Assembly (NCBI GenBank): GCA_003142185.1
Contig: PLOR01000106.1
Span: forward strand, 1 to 64,000
Direction: 5' to 3'
Source of the DNA: Bryobacterales bacterium
GTDB taxonomy: Bacteria; Acidobacteriota; Terriglobia; Bryobacterales; Bryobacteraceae
DNA: 64,000 nt
Shown in pieces: positions 46,217-56,928 of this stretch. A program made the position numbers and the translations under genes. The notes beneath the pieces are model-generated. The model did not search any database. It saw only the letters and a program-made list of their open reading frames with translations, and was not told the origin of the DNA. The number at the start of each line of letters is the position of its first letter. The first letter of the stretch is position 1.

Positions 46217-47696
46217 GGCGAAGAGTGCGCAGGCTGCGGTGGCTGCCAGTGAACAGGTTCAGGAGAAGAGCCTGCTCGATCAGATTGTGGAAGAAGGCCG
46301 CTTTGGCGTAGAACCGGCCTCACGCGAGCGCGGCAAGAACCTGGTGAAAGAATTTGTGGCGCAGGTCCTGGACGGTTCCATGACCATTGCGCGCGATGCG
46401 GAGATGATGATCAATGCCCGCATTGCGCAAATCGACCATTTGGTATCCATCCAGTTGAACGAGGTGATGCATCACGCGTCGTTCCAGAAACTGGAAGCCA
46501 GTTGGCGCGGGGTCAAGTACCTGATGGATCAGAGCGAAACGGGCGTCATGCTCAAGATCCGCGTCCTCAACTGCAGCAAGAAGGAGTTGCTGAAGGATTT
46601 GCAGCGCGCGCCGGAATTCGACCAAAGCGCCCTATTCAAGAAAGTCTACGAGGAAGAATACGGCGTTTTCGGTGGCGCCCCCTTCGGCGCCCTGGTGGGA
46701 GACTACGAGTTCGGCAAGCACCCGGAGGACATCGAATTATTGGACCAGGTTTCCCATGTGGCGGCGGCCGCTCATGCGCCCTTCTGCACCGCGGCCAACT
46801 CCGACATGCTCAACATGCCGTCCTGGACTGCCCTGGACGCTCCTCGCGACCTGGCGAAGATTATGGATACCACGGAGTACGCCAAGTGGAAGGGCTTCCG
46901 CCAGTCGGAAGATTCCCGCTACGTAGCCTTGGCCCTGCCTCGCGTTCTCGGCCGGCTGCCTTATGGCAAGGATACCAAGCCGGTGGAAGAATTCAATTAC
47001 GAAGAGCACGTCGACGGAAGCGACCATGGGAAGTACCTGTGGATGAACGCGGCCTTCGCTCTCGCCTCGCGGATGACCAATTCCTTCTCGCAGTATGGCA
47101 TGTGCGTTGCCATGCGGGGCGTGGAAGGCGGCGGCCTGGTGACCGGCCTGCCGGTCCACAACTTCTACACCGATGAGGGCGATGTGGCGATGAAGTGCCC
47201 CACCGAGATGACGATTACCGACCGGCGCGAAAAGGAACTGGCGGACCTTGGCTTCGTGCCGCTGGTGCACTGTAAGGACACGGACTACGCGGCGTTCTTC
47301 AGCGTGCAGAGCTGCCAGAAACCGAAGTTGTACGACACCGATTCCGCTAACGCCAATGCCCGCTTGTCGACGCAAATTCCGTATATCATGGCCGTCTCTC
47401 GCTTCGCGCACTACCTGAAGGCCATGATGCGGGACAAGATCGGCAGCTTCATGTCGCGTACCGACGCCGAGATTTTCCTGAATCGCTGGATTACCCGGTA
47501 CGTGGTTCCCGATGACACGGCGTCGCCCCAGATGAAAGCTAGGTGTCCGTTGCGGGAAGCTCGCGTGGACGTGACGGAAATTCCGGGGAAGCCGGGCTGC
47601 TATCGGGCCGTCGCTTTTCTGCGGCCGCACTTCCAACTTGAGGAATTGACGGTTTCGCTACGTCTTGTGGCGGATCTGCCGCCGCAAGTCAAGTAG
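46209..47696 (+). CDS. tssC: T6SS sheath large subunit TssC (VipB/ImpC)
   Basis: 495 aa. HHASFQKLEASWRGVKYL, APFGALVGDYEFG, LPRVLGRLPYGKDTKPVEEF and the C-terminal KIGSFMSRTDAEIFLNRWI are diagnostic for TssC. The start at 46209 has GGGAGG upstream and overlaps the tssB stop. It is full length, unlike the fused paralog at 32054, which lacks the C-terminal part. Confidence 0.95.
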   Translation: MAEAKSAQAAVAASEQVQEKSLLDQIVEEGRFGVEPASRERGKNLVKEFVAQVLDGSMTIARDAEMMINARIAQIDHLVSIQLNEVMHHASFQKLEASWRGVKYLMDQSETGVMLKIRVLNCSKKELLKDLQRAPEFDQSALFKKVYEEEYGVFGGAPFGALVGDYEFGKHPEDIELLDQVSHVAAAAHAPFCTAANSDMLNMPSWTALDAPRDLAKIMDTTEYAKWKGFRQSEDSRYVALALPRVLGRLPYGKDTKPVEEFNYEEHVDGSDHGKYLWMNAAFALASRMTNSFSQYGMCVAMRGVEGGGLVTGLPVHNFYTDEGDVAMKCPTEMTITDRREKELADLGFVPLVHCKDTDYAAFFSVQSCQKPKLYDTDSANANARLSTQIPYIMAVSRFAHYLKAMMRDKIGSFMSRTDAEIFLNRWITRYVVPDDTASPQMKARCPLREARVDVTEIPGKPGCYRAVAFLRPHFQLEELTVSLRLVADLPPQVK

Positions 47697-47758
47697 GGAC
47701 GCGTGCTGCGGTTTTTATGTGAAGAATTCACTTTGGAGAGGCAGAAAAGGAGAAAATT

Positions 47759-48262
47759 GTGGCTGTAAACGCTTATTTGATAGTTGACGGACTCACGGGG
47801 CCAAGCACAAGCAAGACGGGGGCCATCGACATCCTGTCGTTCAGTATTGGTGCGAGCAACACTTCTACTTATGGCGCCGGTGCTTCTGGCCAAGAAGCCA
47901 AAGCCGGGCGGGCGGACCTTTCAAACCTGAGCATCATGAAGGTCCTGGATAAGACCTCCACGACATTGTTCAATCACTGCTGTAGCGGCGATGTTCTGAA
48001 GAGTGTCATCGTCTTATACGACAAACCGGTAGGCACCGAGCAGGCGGACTACTACCGCGTCTACCTCAGCGATGCGCTGGTCACTTCGATACAGCAATCG
48101 GGCAGCAACGAGAACCCCACCGAGTCGGTGAGTTTCGCTTTCCAGGCCATTGAAATCGCCTACAAGGCCGAAAAGGACGACGGGACACTCGACGGCGCGA
48201 TCGCGGCGGGCTTCGACCTTAGTACTTTGAAATCCAATTACGCGGCACCGAAACAGTTTTGA
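47759..48262 (+). CDS. hcp: T6SS inner-tube protein Hcp (TssD)
   Basis: 167 aa with the Hcp fold signature: NAYLIVDGLTGPSTSK at the N-terminus, a central LYDKPVGTEQADYYRVYLSD and C-terminal SVSFAFQAIEIAYKAE. It starts at GTG with AAGGAGA upstream. It forms hexameric rings stacked in the sheath and can carry effectors. The 62-bp gap after tssC may allow extra regulation of this abundant protein. Confidence 0.92.
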   Translation: MAVNAYLIVDGLTGPSTSKTGAIDILSFSIGASNTSTYGAGASGQEAKAGRADLSNLSIMKVLDKTSTTLFNHCCSGDVLKSVIVLYDKPVGTEQADYYRVYLSDALVTSIQQSGSNENPTESVSFAFQAIEIAYKAEKDDGTLDGAIAAGFDLSTLKSNYAAPKQF

Positions 48263-48338
48263 TGCTTGGAGATGAGTTGAATACCATTCGGTTGAAAGAT
48301 CCGGCCGCTGCACCAGATGAGTTAGCTAAGGTCCTGAC

Positions 48339-49049
48339 ATGAAAGCCAAGGAACTTCTCGACGCCGGGAAGGTCCGGGAAGCGGAGAGGGCGTTGAGCGC
48401 TTCTCTCCGCGAAAGCCCTGCGGATATCGCGCAGCGCACGTTTCTTTTCGAGCTCCTCTGCTTCTCCGGGCAGTACGACCGCGCGGAGAAGCAGTTGGGC
48501 GTTTTGGCCAAGGGCAGCCCCGAAGCCGAAATGGGCGCGGTGCTGTATTACTCCGCCCTGCACGGCGAAAAGACCCGCAATTCGATGTTTCAGAAGCAGG
48601 AGTTTCCCCAGGTACCGGCACCCGCGTCCCCGCCGGGAACGCTGAATGGGAAACCGTTTCAATCCATCAGCGACGCCGACCCTGCCATCGGTCCGCGCCT
48701 GGAAATGTATGCCGCCGGAGCCTATCTGTGGATCCCGTTCGAGCACATCGCCTCCGTTCAAATCGCACCTCCTCGTGTCCTGCGCGACACCCTGTGGACT
48801 CCCGCTTTCGTCCTCACCGGCCCGAGTTTTAAAGGAACCGACATCGGGCAGGTGATGATTCCCGCAATCTATCCGTTCTCGTGGAAGTCCGACGACGAGG
48901 CGGTTTGGCTGGGTCGCACTACCGAGTGGGTTGCCGACGATGAGGGCCACGAGTTCCCCGTAGGGCAAAAGACGTTCATCGTGGATGGCGAGGAAGTTCC
49001 GCTGCTGGAGGTCCGGTCGCTGGAGTTCACTTCCAATGCCACTGCGTGA
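48339..49049 (+). CDS. tagJ: TagJ/ImpE T6SS accessory protein
   Basis: 236 aa. The N-terminal TPR-like start (AKELLDAGKVREAERALSAS and FLFELLCFSGQYDRAEKQL) and the ImpE domain (LWIPFEHIASVQIAPPRVLRDTLWTP) identify ImpE/TagJ. This family binds the TssB side of the sheath and may aid disassembly by ClpV. It overlaps tssA by 14 bp. Confidence 0.9.
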   Translation: MKAKELLDAGKVREAERALSASLRESPADIAQRTFLFELLCFSGQYDRAEKQLGVLAKGSPEAEMGAVLYYSALHGEKTRNSMFQKQEFPQVPAPASPPGTLNGKPFQSISDADPAIGPRLEMYAAGAYLWIPFEHIASVQIAPPRVLRDTLWTPAFVLTGPSFKGTDIGQVMIPAIYPFSWKSDDEAVWLGRTTEWVADDEGHEFPVGQKTFIVDGEEVPLLEVRSLEFTSNATA

Positions 49050-50829
49050 AGATATTCTCAATCCAATAGCAGGCGATAACCCTAGCGGTCGGAGCCTCCG
49101 CTACGCCCCTATCTACGACAAGATCAAGGAGGCCCGGCGCGAAGACGACGAACTGAATCAGGGCGCCTGGCAGCACGAACGCAAGGTTGCCGATTGGGTC
49201 CAGGTTTCCAAGCTTTGTCAGGATGCCATCGCCGCCGAAAGCAAGGACCTGCAACTGGCGGTCTGGCTGTCGGAAGCTCTGCTCAAGCGGGAGAGCATCC
49301 GTGGCTTTTGCGAAGGCCTGGCATTATGCCGCGGCTTGCTGGATACGTTCTGGGACACTCTCTATCCGGAGCTGGACGACGGCGAAACCGAGCAACGCGC
49401 GGCCCCGCTGGATTGGCTTGGCTCCCGGCTGATTGTCGCGGTCAAGAGCGTTCCGCTGTGCGGCGAGAGCTACAATTTCCTCCAGTACAAGGATTCGCGG
49501 TTGGTCGGTTTCGAAGACCAGGCGCAGAGCAAGGAACAGAAAACCGCCCGCGAAAGAGCCCTGAAAGAGGGCAAACTGGCGCCCGAGATCTTCGACAAGT
49601 CCTTCGTCGAAACGCCCAAGGCCTTTTATGCCGGCTTGGAGAAGCATTTCGACGCCGCTGTTGCGGCCGTCGCCGCACTCAGCGAAACCTGCAAGCAGAA
49701 ATTCGGCGAGGCGGGGCCGGGTTTCGGGAGACTCAGTGAAGGGTTGACGGAAGTCCGCCAGTTGGTCCACAGCCTGCTACAAAAGAAGCGGGAAACCGAG
49801 CCGGACCCAGTGGAAGAGGTTCCGCCGGAATCGCCGGAAGGGGCAGCCGAAGGGGCCGACGGAACCGAAACCGCCGAAGGTGGCGGCGCTTCCATCGGGT
49901 TGGGTTCGCATGTTTCCGCGGAGCCCGCCGAACGCCGCGAAGCCATCGCCGCGGCCGTGGCGGCCGCCGCGGTTCTCCGCAAGCGCGATCCCTTCAGCCC
50001 CGCCGCTTACCTCATGCTGCGAGGGCTCCGCTGGGGCGAGTTGCGTGGCTCCTCCGACCCGGTCGTTCTCGAAGCGCCGCCCAGCGACCTCCGCCAACAG
50101 GTCAAGGCGCTGGCGATGCGCAACCGCTGGGCCGAGCTGCTGAACCTGTCCGAACAGATCATGGCCCTTCCGTGCAGTCGTGCCTGGCTCGACCTGCAGC
50201 GGTTCGTGGTGGAGGCCTGCACGGCGCTGGGCGATAACTACAACGCGATCGCCATCGCCATCCGCTCGGAGCTGCGCACGCTGCTGCGCGACCTCCCGCA
50301 ACTGCTCGACGCCGCGCTTACCGACGACACGCCAGCGGCCAATTCCGAAACGCAGAACTGGCTGCGCGAACTGCTGGCCGAGCCTTCCGACTCGCCTCCG
50401 CTTCCCGGTGCGCCACACGGTCCCGCCGCCGACGATTCGCGCGCGCCCGGCTGGCAGAAGCGGTTTGTCGATCCGCAGGCCCTCGCCCAGGAGGCCATGC
50501 GGGCGGGCCAGCAGCAGAAGGCCGTCGAGATTCTGCAACGCGAAGTGGAACGCGCCCTCAGCGGCCGCGCCCGCTTCCTGCGCAAAATGCAACTGGCACA
50601 AATCTGTCTCGCCGCCGGCAAGGACCCGATCGCCCAGCTTTTGCTGGACGATCTGGCGGCCGCCATCGATACGCATAAGCTGGACGAATGGGAGGATCGC
50701 GAGACGATCGCGCGGGCGCTTGTTTTCCTGCTGCAAAGCAGCAAGAAAATCCAGGCAGACGCAAAAGTCAAGCAGGCGCTGTTCGAGCGAATTTGCCGCC
50801 TGGATCCCGTTCAGGCGCTCTCCGTATAA
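49036..50829 (+). CDS. tssA: T6SS assembly protein TssA (ImpA)
   Basis: 597 aa. The ImpA_N domain at the start (ILNPIAGDNPSGRSLRY and FWDTLYPELDDGETEQRAAP) is clear. A Glu/Pro-rich linker near residues 255-290 precedes a C-terminal helical region similar to VasJ-type TssA. TssA primes sheath and tube polymerisation on the baseplate. The start at 49036 overlaps the tagJ stop; a longer frame was rejected. Confidence 0.9.
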   Translation: MPLREDILNPIAGDNPSGRSLRYAPIYDKIKEARREDDELNQGAWQHERKVADWVQVSKLCQDAIAAESKDLQLAVWLSEALLKRESIRGFCEGLALCRGLLDTFWDTLYPELDDGETEQRAAPLDWLGSRLIVAVKSVPLCGESYNFLQYKDSRLVGFEDQAQSKEQKTARERALKEGKLAPEIFDKSFVETPKAFYAGLEKHFDAAVAAVAALSETCKQKFGEAGPGFGRLSEGLTEVRQLVHSLLQKKRETEPDPVEEVPPESPEGAAEGADGTETAEGGGASIGLGSHVSAEPAERREAIAAAVAAAAVLRKRDPFSPAAYLMLRGLRWGELRGSSDPVVLEAPPSDLRQQVKALAMRNRWAELLNLSEQIMALPCSRAWLDLQRFVVEACTALGDNYNAIAIAIRSELRTLLRDLPQLLDAALTDDTPAANSETQNWLRELLAEPSDSPPLPGAPHGPAADDSRAPGWQKRFVDPQALAQEAMRAGQQQKAVEILQREVERALSGRARFLRKMQLAQICLAAGKDPIAQLLLDDLAAAIDTHKLDEWEDRETIARALVFLLQSSKKIQADAKVKQALFERICRLDPVQALSV

Positions 50830-50832
50830 ACC

Positions 50833-51324
50833 ATGCCCCGACCCGGTCCCGATGCGGCAGTCACTTTGTCGGTGTTCGATCGGCTGATCGACGCCGACCC
50901 GCGGAACTCGAGCGAAGCGCCCCTCACGCGCGCCCAGTCCGTCCAGTTGCTGCGCGACGGCGTGCGGCGCGACCTCGAATGGCTCCTCAATAGCCGGCAA
51001 GTGGCTTTTGCGCCGCCCGAAGGTCTGCGCGAGCTCAACCGCTCGGTATATGTCTACGGCCTGCCGGACTTCACCGGATACAACCTGGGCTCGGCCGCCG
51101 CCGAGGCCAAGCTGACCCGCCAGTTGCAATCCGCCTTGAAATTCTTCGAGCCCCGGCTGGCCCGGGTGCGGGTGGTGCCGATCGAGCCGCTGGTCGCCAA
51201 GACCCGCACTTTCCGCTTCCGCATCGAAGCCCTGCTGATGATGGACCCGGCGCCCGAACATATCTCCTTCGATACTGTCCTGCAACTGACCACCAACCAG
51301 TACGAGGTTCAGAATGCGGGATGA
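50833..51324 (+). CDS. tssE: T6SS baseplate wedge protein TssE (gp25-like)
   Basis: 163 aa. TLSVFDRLIDADP, then AQSVQLLRDGVRRDLEWLLNS and YGLPDFTGYNL, match the gp25-like lysozyme-related baseplate family. Begins 3 bp after tssA and overlaps tssF by 11 bp. It nucleates the sheath on the wedge. Confidence 0.92.
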   Translation: MPRPGPDAAVTLSVFDRLIDADPRNSSEAPLTRAQSVQLLRDGVRRDLEWLLNSRQVAFAPPEGLRELNRSVYVYGLPDFTGYNLGSAAAEAKLTRQLQSALKFFEPRLARVRVVPIEPLVAKTRTFRFRIEALLMMDPAPEHISFDTVLQLTTNQYEVQNAG

Positions 51325-53155
51325 CGTTCTGCTGTATTACGAACGCGAGCTGACATATCTGCGCGAGATGGGAGCGCAGTTCGCCGGGAAATACCCGAAA
51401 ATCGCGGCGCGGCTCATGCTCGAGGAGTCCAAGGAATCCGAGGACCCCCACGTGGAGCGTCTGCTGGAGGCCTTCGCGTTTCTGGCTGGGCGCGTGCATC
51501 TGAAGCTCGACGACGATTTCCCCGAGATCACCGAGGCCTTCCTCGGCATCGTCTACCCGCATTTCATCCGGCCCGTTCCTTCCATGTCGATCGTCGAGTT
51601 CCATCTCGACCTGGAACGCGGCAAGCTGACCACCGGTCTGAAAATCGATCGCGGCACGGTGCTTTATTCCCGTCCCGTGGGCGGCGTCCCCTGCAAGTTC
51701 CGCACCTGCTATGACACGACTGTGTGGCCGGTGAGCGTAACCAGCGCCGAATGGACAACCCCCAGCCAGTTGCGGCCGCCTCTGCGCGCGCTCGACGCGG
51801 CTCACGCGCTCCGGCTGGTGGTGAATTCCGCGCCGGATGCTCCTCTGCCCAAGCTGGGACTCGACCGTCTCCGCTTCCACCTCACCGGCGAAAACAACCT
51901 GGTGCACGCGCTGTATGAGCTGCTCTGCTCCAAGCTCACGCGCATCGTGGTTCGCGACCCAAGCAACCCCAAAGTCCCGCCGGTTCCACTGCCAGCTTCC
52001 TCGTTGCGCCCGGTCGGATTCGCCGAAGACGAAGGAATGGCGCCCTACCCGCTCCGCTCGCACATCGGCTATCGAATCCTGCAGGAGTTCTTCGCGCTCC
52101 CGAGCAAGTTCCTTTTCGTGGATATAGCGGGCCTGGACGAGGTGTGGGGCGCGGGCTTCCGGAACAGCGCCGAGCTCGTCTTCCTGTTTTCCAGTGCCGG
52201 CGACGAGGAGCGCGTGCAGCGGATCGAGATCGGAGTTTCGCCCAAAACATTTCGCCTCGGCTGCGTTCCCATCGTCAATCTGTTCCCGCAGACCACCGAA
52301 CCCATCCTGCTCGACCAGCGGAAATACGAATACGAGATCAAACCAGACATCCGGCGCCCTGCCGCCACCGAGGTCTTTTCCGTCGACGGGGTCAATTCCA
52401 TCGACTCCGACACGCATGAGATCGTTACCTACCGCCCGTTCTACTCCTACCGTCAGGCCACCGCCGGTATGAGAAACGAATGCTACTGGATCGCCAACCG
52501 CCGGGCTTCCAATCGCCTGAACGACGACGCTTCGGACATGTACATATCGCTGGTGGACCGTTCCGGCCGCACGGCCTTCCCCGACGTCGACACGCTGACG
52601 GTGCGCACTACGTGCACCAACCGGAACCTGCCCGCGCGCCTGCCTTTTGGCAATGCGGACGGCGATTTCGAACTGGAAGGCAGCACCCCGATCAAGAGCA
52701 TCGTCGCCCTGACCAAACCCACTCTTCCGTTACGCCCCCCCACTTCCAAGATGGCGCTGTGGCACCTGGTCTCGCATCTTTCCCTGAATCACCTGTCGCT
52801 GGTGGAAGACGGCCGCGACGCTCTCCAGCAGATCCTGCGCCTCTACGACTTCACCGATTCCCCGTTCACTCAGAAGATGATCGAAGGGATCACCGATTTG
52901 AAGAGCCGCCCGCACTTCGCGCCCATCGTCACCGAAAACGGAGTGAGCTTCGCGCGCGGAACCCGCGTCGAACTCGAGATCGACGAGGAGCAGTTCGTGG
53001 GCGGCGGCGTCTACCTGTTCGCCAGCGTGATCGAGCACTTCCTGGCGCTCTACGCGACGCTCAACAGCTTCACCCAGCTCAGCGCCAGAACCCGGCAGAG
53101 GAAGGAGGTGATCCGCGAATGGCCCCCGAGAGCGGGACAGAAAATCCTGGTCTGA
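51314..53155 (+). CDS. tssF: T6SS baseplate protein TssF (VasA/ImpG)
   Basis: 613 aa. LLYYERELTYLREMGAQFAGKYPKIAARL is a compressed view of the conserved start (shown here only in part: YYERELTYLREMGAQFA). PHVERLLEAFAFLAGRVH and C-terminal LYATLNSFTQLS are also diagnostic. It forms the wedge with TssE, TssG and TssK. Overlaps tssG by 37 bp. Confidence 0.93.
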   Translation: MRDDVLLYYERELTYLREMGAQFAGKYPKIAARLMLEESKESEDPHVERLLEAFAFLAGRVHLKLDDDFPEITEAFLGIVYPHFIRPVPSMSIVEFHLDLERGKLTTGLKIDRGTVLYSRPVGGVPCKFRTCYDTTVWPVSVTSAEWTTPSQLRPPLRALDAAHALRLVVNSAPDAPLPKLGLDRLRFHLTGENNLVHALYELLCSKLTRIVVRDPSNPKVPPVPLPASSLRPVGFAEDEGMAPYPLRSHIGYRILQEFFALPSKFLFVDIAGLDEVWGAGFRNSAELVFLFSSAGDEERVQRIEIGVSPKTFRLGCVPIVNLFPQTTEPILLDQRKYEYEIKPDIRRPAATEVFSVDGVNSIDSDTHEIVTYRPFYSYRQATAGMRNECYWIANRRASNRLNDDASDMYISLVDRSGRTAFPDVDTLTVRTTCTNRNLPARLPFGNADGDFELEGSTPIKSIVALTKPTLPLRPPTSKMALWHLVSHLSLNHLSLVEDGRDALQQILRLYDFTDSPFTQKMIEGITDLKSRPHFAPIVTENGVSFARGTRVELEIDEEQFVGGGVYLFASVIEHFLALYATLNSFTQLSARTRQRKEVIREWPPRAGQKILV

Positions 53156-54171
53156 CGACGCCGGCCGCCTCCCTGGCCGAAGTGCGGCGCGACATGGAGG
53201 AATATCCCGGCCGCTTCGAATTCTTCCAGGCGGTGCGCCTGTTGCTGCGGATGTTCAACCAGCGTGAGCGGCCCGGCGGTTACACCTCAGCCGCCCGCGA
53301 GGCCGTGCGCTTCCGCGTCAACAACACACTCGCGTTTCCTCGCAGCCAGATCGATTCCATCGACTGGGGTGGCGATGTGCCCGCGATGACCGTGAATTTC
53401 ATGGGTCTGACCGGCCCCATGGGCGTGCTCCCGCGGGTCTATACGGAGCTGATTCTGTCGCGCGTTCGCTCTCGCGATCGCACCCTGGCCGATTTTTTCG
53501 ACATCTTCAACCACCGCATGATTTCCCTGTTCTACCAGGCGTGGGAAAAGTACCGTTCGGCGGTGGCCTACGAGCGTGACGGACGAGACCGCGTCTCGAA
53601 ATACTTCATGTCGCTGATCGGCCTTGGCACCGATGGCCTGCAGGATCGCATGGTGGTCCGCGACGATTCGTTGCTCTACTATTGCGGCCTGCTCTCCCTG
53701 CAGCCGCGCTCCGCGGTTGCGGTCCGCGGCGTGCTCCAGGACTATTTCGGCGTTCCGGTGGAGGTGGAGCAGTTCGTGGGAGCCTGGCAGCCGCTCGGGA
53801 AAGCCGATCAGTGCGATCTGGGCAGTGGCATGACGTTGAGATCGCAACTCGGGGTGGGTACCGTGGTGGGCGACGAGATCTGGGATCAGCAGTCGCGGGT
53901 CCGCCTGAAATTGGGCCCGCTGACGCAGAAGCAGTATCTGGACTTTTTGCCGGGCGGGACCGCATACGAACCGTTGTGCGAGTTGGCGCGGTTCTCTTGC
54001 GGCGCCCATCTGGAGATCGAGGTTCGCCTGATCCTCGAGCGGGCGGTAGTGCCGCGCTGCAAATTGGGCGAAGATAGTTTGGCAGGGCCGCGATTGGGCT
54101 GGTTCACCTGGATGAAGTCGGGACCGGACTTCGATCGTGCGCCCGCGGATACGGTGTTACTGCTGGCATAG
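53119..54171 (+). CDS. tssG: T6SS baseplate protein TssG (VasB/ImpH)
   Basis: 350 aa. YPGRFEFFQAVRLLLRMF, VNFMGLTGPMGVLPRVYTE and FNHRMISLFYQAWEKYR are TssG signatures. The ATG at 53119 follows GGAGGTGAT, an almost perfect ribosome site inside the tssF end, which decides this start over longer readings. A proline-containing linker opens the protein. Confidence 0.92.
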   Translation: MAPESGTENPGLTTPAASLAEVRRDMEEYPGRFEFFQAVRLLLRMFNQRERPGGYTSAAREAVRFRVNNTLAFPRSQIDSIDWGGDVPAMTVNFMGLTGPMGVLPRVYTELILSRVRSRDRTLADFFDIFNHRMISLFYQAWEKYRSAVAYERDGRDRVSKYFMSLIGLGTDGLQDRMVVRDDSLLYYCGLLSLQPRSAVAVRGVLQDYFGVPVEVEQFVGAWQPLGKADQCDLGSGMTLRSQLGVGTVVGDEIWDQQSRVRLKLGPLTQKQYLDFLPGGTAYEPLCELARFSCGAHLEIEVRLILERAVVPRCKLGEDSLAGPRLGWFTWMKSGPDFDRAPADTVLLLA

Positions 54172-54181
54172 GAGAGGATAC

Positions 54182-56878
54182 ATGGGACTCAATCTACGAT
54201 CGCTTATCGCGAAACTGAACGATTCGGCGCGCCTGGCGCTGGAGGCTTCCGCGGGATTCTGCTTGTCCCGGACCCACTATGACGTCGAAATCGAGCATTA
54301 CCTGATGAAACTGCTCGATTCGAGCGATGGAGACTTCGCCTTCATCCTGAAGCAATTTGGCGTCGACAAGTCGCGCCTGTCGGCGGAGCTGACGCGCAGC
54401 CTCGACAAACTCAAATCCGGCAACGCACGCACGCCGGCATTGAGCCCGTCGCTGCTGAAGATGTTCACGCAGGCCTGGACCATCGGCTCGATCGACTTCG
54501 AGTCCACCCGCATCCGCACCGGGTACACCATCCTGGCGCTGGTCTCCGACGAAGAGCTGGCGCGGATTGTGCGCGAGGTCAGTAAAGAGCTGCAGAAGAT
54601 TCAGGCCGACTCTCTCAAGAAAGACTTCCTCGCGATCGTCGCCAATTCCGTCGAAAGCGAGGAAATGGCGGCTGAAGAAGCCGCCGCGCCGGAAGGCGCC
54701 AAGCGCCCCGGAGCCGGCGGCAAGACGCCCAACCTCGATCAGTACACCGTCAATCTGACCGAGAACGCCCGCCAGGGCAAAGTGGATCCCGTGCTGGCGC
54801 GCGATTCCGAGATCCGCCAGGTGATCGATATTCTCACCCGCCGGCGTCAGAACAATCCCATTCTGGTCGGCGAAGCCGGTGTCGGCAAGACCGCCGTGGT
54901 GGAGGGCTTCGCGCTGCGCATCGCGCAGGGCGACGTGCCGCCGGTGCTGAAGAACGTCACCGTGCGGACTCTCGATCTCGCGCTGCTGCAAGCCGGGGCC
55001 GGAGTCAAGGGCGAATTCGAAAACCGCCTCAAGGGATTGATCAACGAGGTCAAGAACTCGCCCACGCCCATCATTCTGTTTATCGACGAGGCCCACACCA
55101 TGATCGGCGCGGGCGGTCAGGCCGGCCAGAACGATGCTGCCAACCTGCTCAAGCCCGCCCTCGCCCGCGGCGAATTGCGCACGGTTGCCGCCACCACTTG
55201 GTCCGAGTATAAGAAATACTTCGAAAAGGATCCGGCGCTGGCGCGCCGCTTCCAGTTGGTCAAGGTCGAAGAGCCCACCGAAACCCAATGCGCACTCATG
55301 CTGCGCGGCGTGGTCCCCACTCTCGAAAAGCATCACAAAGTCCGGATACTGGACGAAGGCTTGCTCGCCGGCGTCAAGCTCTCGCACCGCTACCTGCCGG
55401 ATCGCCAGTTGCCGGACAAGGCCATCAGCGTTCTCGACACGGCCTGCGCCCGCCTGGCGCTGGGTCAAAACTCCACGCCGCCGGCCATTGAGGACTCCAT
55501 TCGCACCCTCGAAGATCTCGCCGTGCAGACCCGCATCCTGGGGCGGGAAGCCGCGGCGGGCGCGGATCACGCGGAACGGCTGGCCGATATTGCGGAGAAA
55601 AGGACCAAGACCGAAGCGTACCTCAACGAATTGAACGGCCGCTGGGAGAAGGAGCGCGATCTGGTCACCCGCATTCGGGAAATCCGCTCGCAACTGGAAA
55701 CCGGCAACGCGCCGGCACCGGCGCCACCTCCGGCGGCCGAAGCCGCGCCAGCCGCCGCCGGCGCTGTTGTTGCCGTGCCGCCCGCGCCCGATCCCGAGCA
55801 ACTCCGCGCCCAGCTTGCCGGACTGAACGACGAACTGGCTGTCATGCAAGGCGAAACACCGCTGCTGCGCGTCTGTGTGGATGCCCAGATCATCGGCGAA
55901 GTGGTTTCCGCCTGGACGGGTATTCCGGTCGGCAAGATGCTCAAGGATGAAATCGCCACCGTGCTCAAGCTGGAGCAGCACCTGGGCGCGCGTGTCATCG
56001 GCCAGGACCACGCCTTGGCTGGAATCAGCCAGCGCGTGCGCACCGCGCGCGCCGGTCTGGACGATCCCGGCAAACCGGTCGGCGTGTTTCTGTTGGTTGG
56101 CCCCAGCGGAGTCGGTAAAACCGAGACCGCACTGGCGCTTTCCGACCTCCTTTTTGGCGGCGAGCGTAATTTGATCAGCATCAATATGTCCGAGTTTCAG
56201 GAAGCCCATACGGTCTCCACTCTCAAGGGATCGCCTCCCGGCTATGTGGGCTACGGCGAAGGCGGCGTGCTCACCGAAGCCGTTCGCCGCCGCCCGTACT
56301 CGGTGGTGTTGCTCGATGAAGTCGAGAAGGCGCACCCCGACGTGCTGGAGCTGTTTTTCCAGGTGTTCGACAAGGGGCAAATGGAAGATGGCGAAGGCCG
56401 CGAGATCGACTTCAAAAACACCATCATCATCCTGACCTCCAATGCCGCCACCGATAGCATCATGAAGCTGACGGCCGACCCGGAAACCGCGCCTTCCCAG
56501 CAGGGGCTGGTCAAAGCCATCAAGCCGGAGTTGGACAAGGTCTTCAAGCCCGCCTTCCTGGGACGCCTGGTGATCATCCCCTACTTCCCGATTCGCGATG
56601 AAGCCTTGAAGAAGATCATCGTGCTGAAGCTCGCCAAGATCCAGCGCCGGCTCCAGGAAAGCCACCGCGTCGCGCTTACCTACGACGCCGCCCTGGTCGA
56701 CGAAGTGGCCCGCCGCTGCACCGAAGTGGAAAGCGGCGCTCGAAACGTGGATAATATCTTGACCAATACGATGTTGCCTGAGATTTCCACTCAAATCCTG
56801 GGGAAGATCGCCGAAGGACTCAAACCCGATGCGGTTCATGTCGCGGTCGGCGAAAACGGAGAATTCGCTTATTCGTAG
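54182..56878 (+). CDS. clpV: T6SS sheath-recycling AAA+ ATPase ClpV (TssH)
   Basis: 898 aa. A ClpN domain (1-150) is followed by AAA1 with Walker [10 protein letters not shown] (230-238) and IILFIDEAH, then a middle coiled-coil domain. AAA2 carries GPSGVGKTE (about 640-648) and [12 protein letters not shown]. The M domain has an insertion of about 30 residues rich in Ala/Pro (about 508-540), which is not usual. It unfolds contracted TssBC sheath for reuse. GGAGAGG precedes the ATG. Confidence 0.94.
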   Translation: MGLNLRSLIAKLNDSARLALEASAGFCLSRTHYDVEIEHYLMKLLDSSDGDFAFILKQFGVDKSRLSAELTRSLDKLKSGNARTPALSPSLLKMFTQAWTIGSIDFESTRIRTGYTILALVSDEELARIVREVSKELQKIQADSLKKDFLAIVANSVESEEMAAEEAAAPEGAKRPGAGGKTPNLDQYTVNLTENARQGKVDPVLARDSEIRQVIDILTRRRQNNPILVGEAGVGKTAVVEGFALRIAQGDVPPVLKNVTVRTLDLALLQAGAGVKGEFENRLKGLINEVKNSPTPIILFIDEAHTMIGAGGQAGQNDAANLLKPALARGELRTVAATTWSEYKKYFEKDPALARRFQLVKVEEPTETQCALMLRGVVPTLEKHHKVRILDEGLLAGVKLSHRYLPDRQLPDKAISVLDTACARLALGQNSTPPAIEDSIRTLEDLAVQTRILGREAAAGADHAERLADIAEKRTKTEAYLNELNGRWEKERDLVTRIREIRSQLETGNAPAPAPPPAAEAAPAAAGAVVAVPPAPDPEQLRAQLAGLNDELAVMQGETPLLRVCVDAQIIGEVVSAWTGIPVGKMLKDEIATVLKLEQHLGARVIGQDHALAGISQRVRTARAGLDDPGKPVGVFLLVGPSGVGKTETALALSDLLFGGERNLISINMSEFQEAHTVSTLKGSPPGYVGYGEGGVLTEAVRRRPYSVVLLDEVEKAHPDVLELFFQVFDKGQMEDGEGREIDFKNTIIILTSNAATDSIMKLTADPETAPSQQGLVKAIKPELDKVFKPAFLGRLVIIPYFPIRDEALKKIIVLKLAKIQRRLQESHRVALTYDAALVDEVARRCTEVESGARNVDNILTNTMLPEISTQILGKIAEGLKPDAVHVAVGENGEFAYS

Positions 56879-56928
56879 GCGGCATCAGGCGCAGGCCCGG
56901 TCCGCCGGGCCGGCCGGAGGACGATAAC

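Noticed and set aside
54194-56839. 881-codon minus-strand open frame opposite clpV
   Set aside because: Antisense of a highly GC-rich gene; ClpV has all AAA+ motifs and the antisense frame has none.
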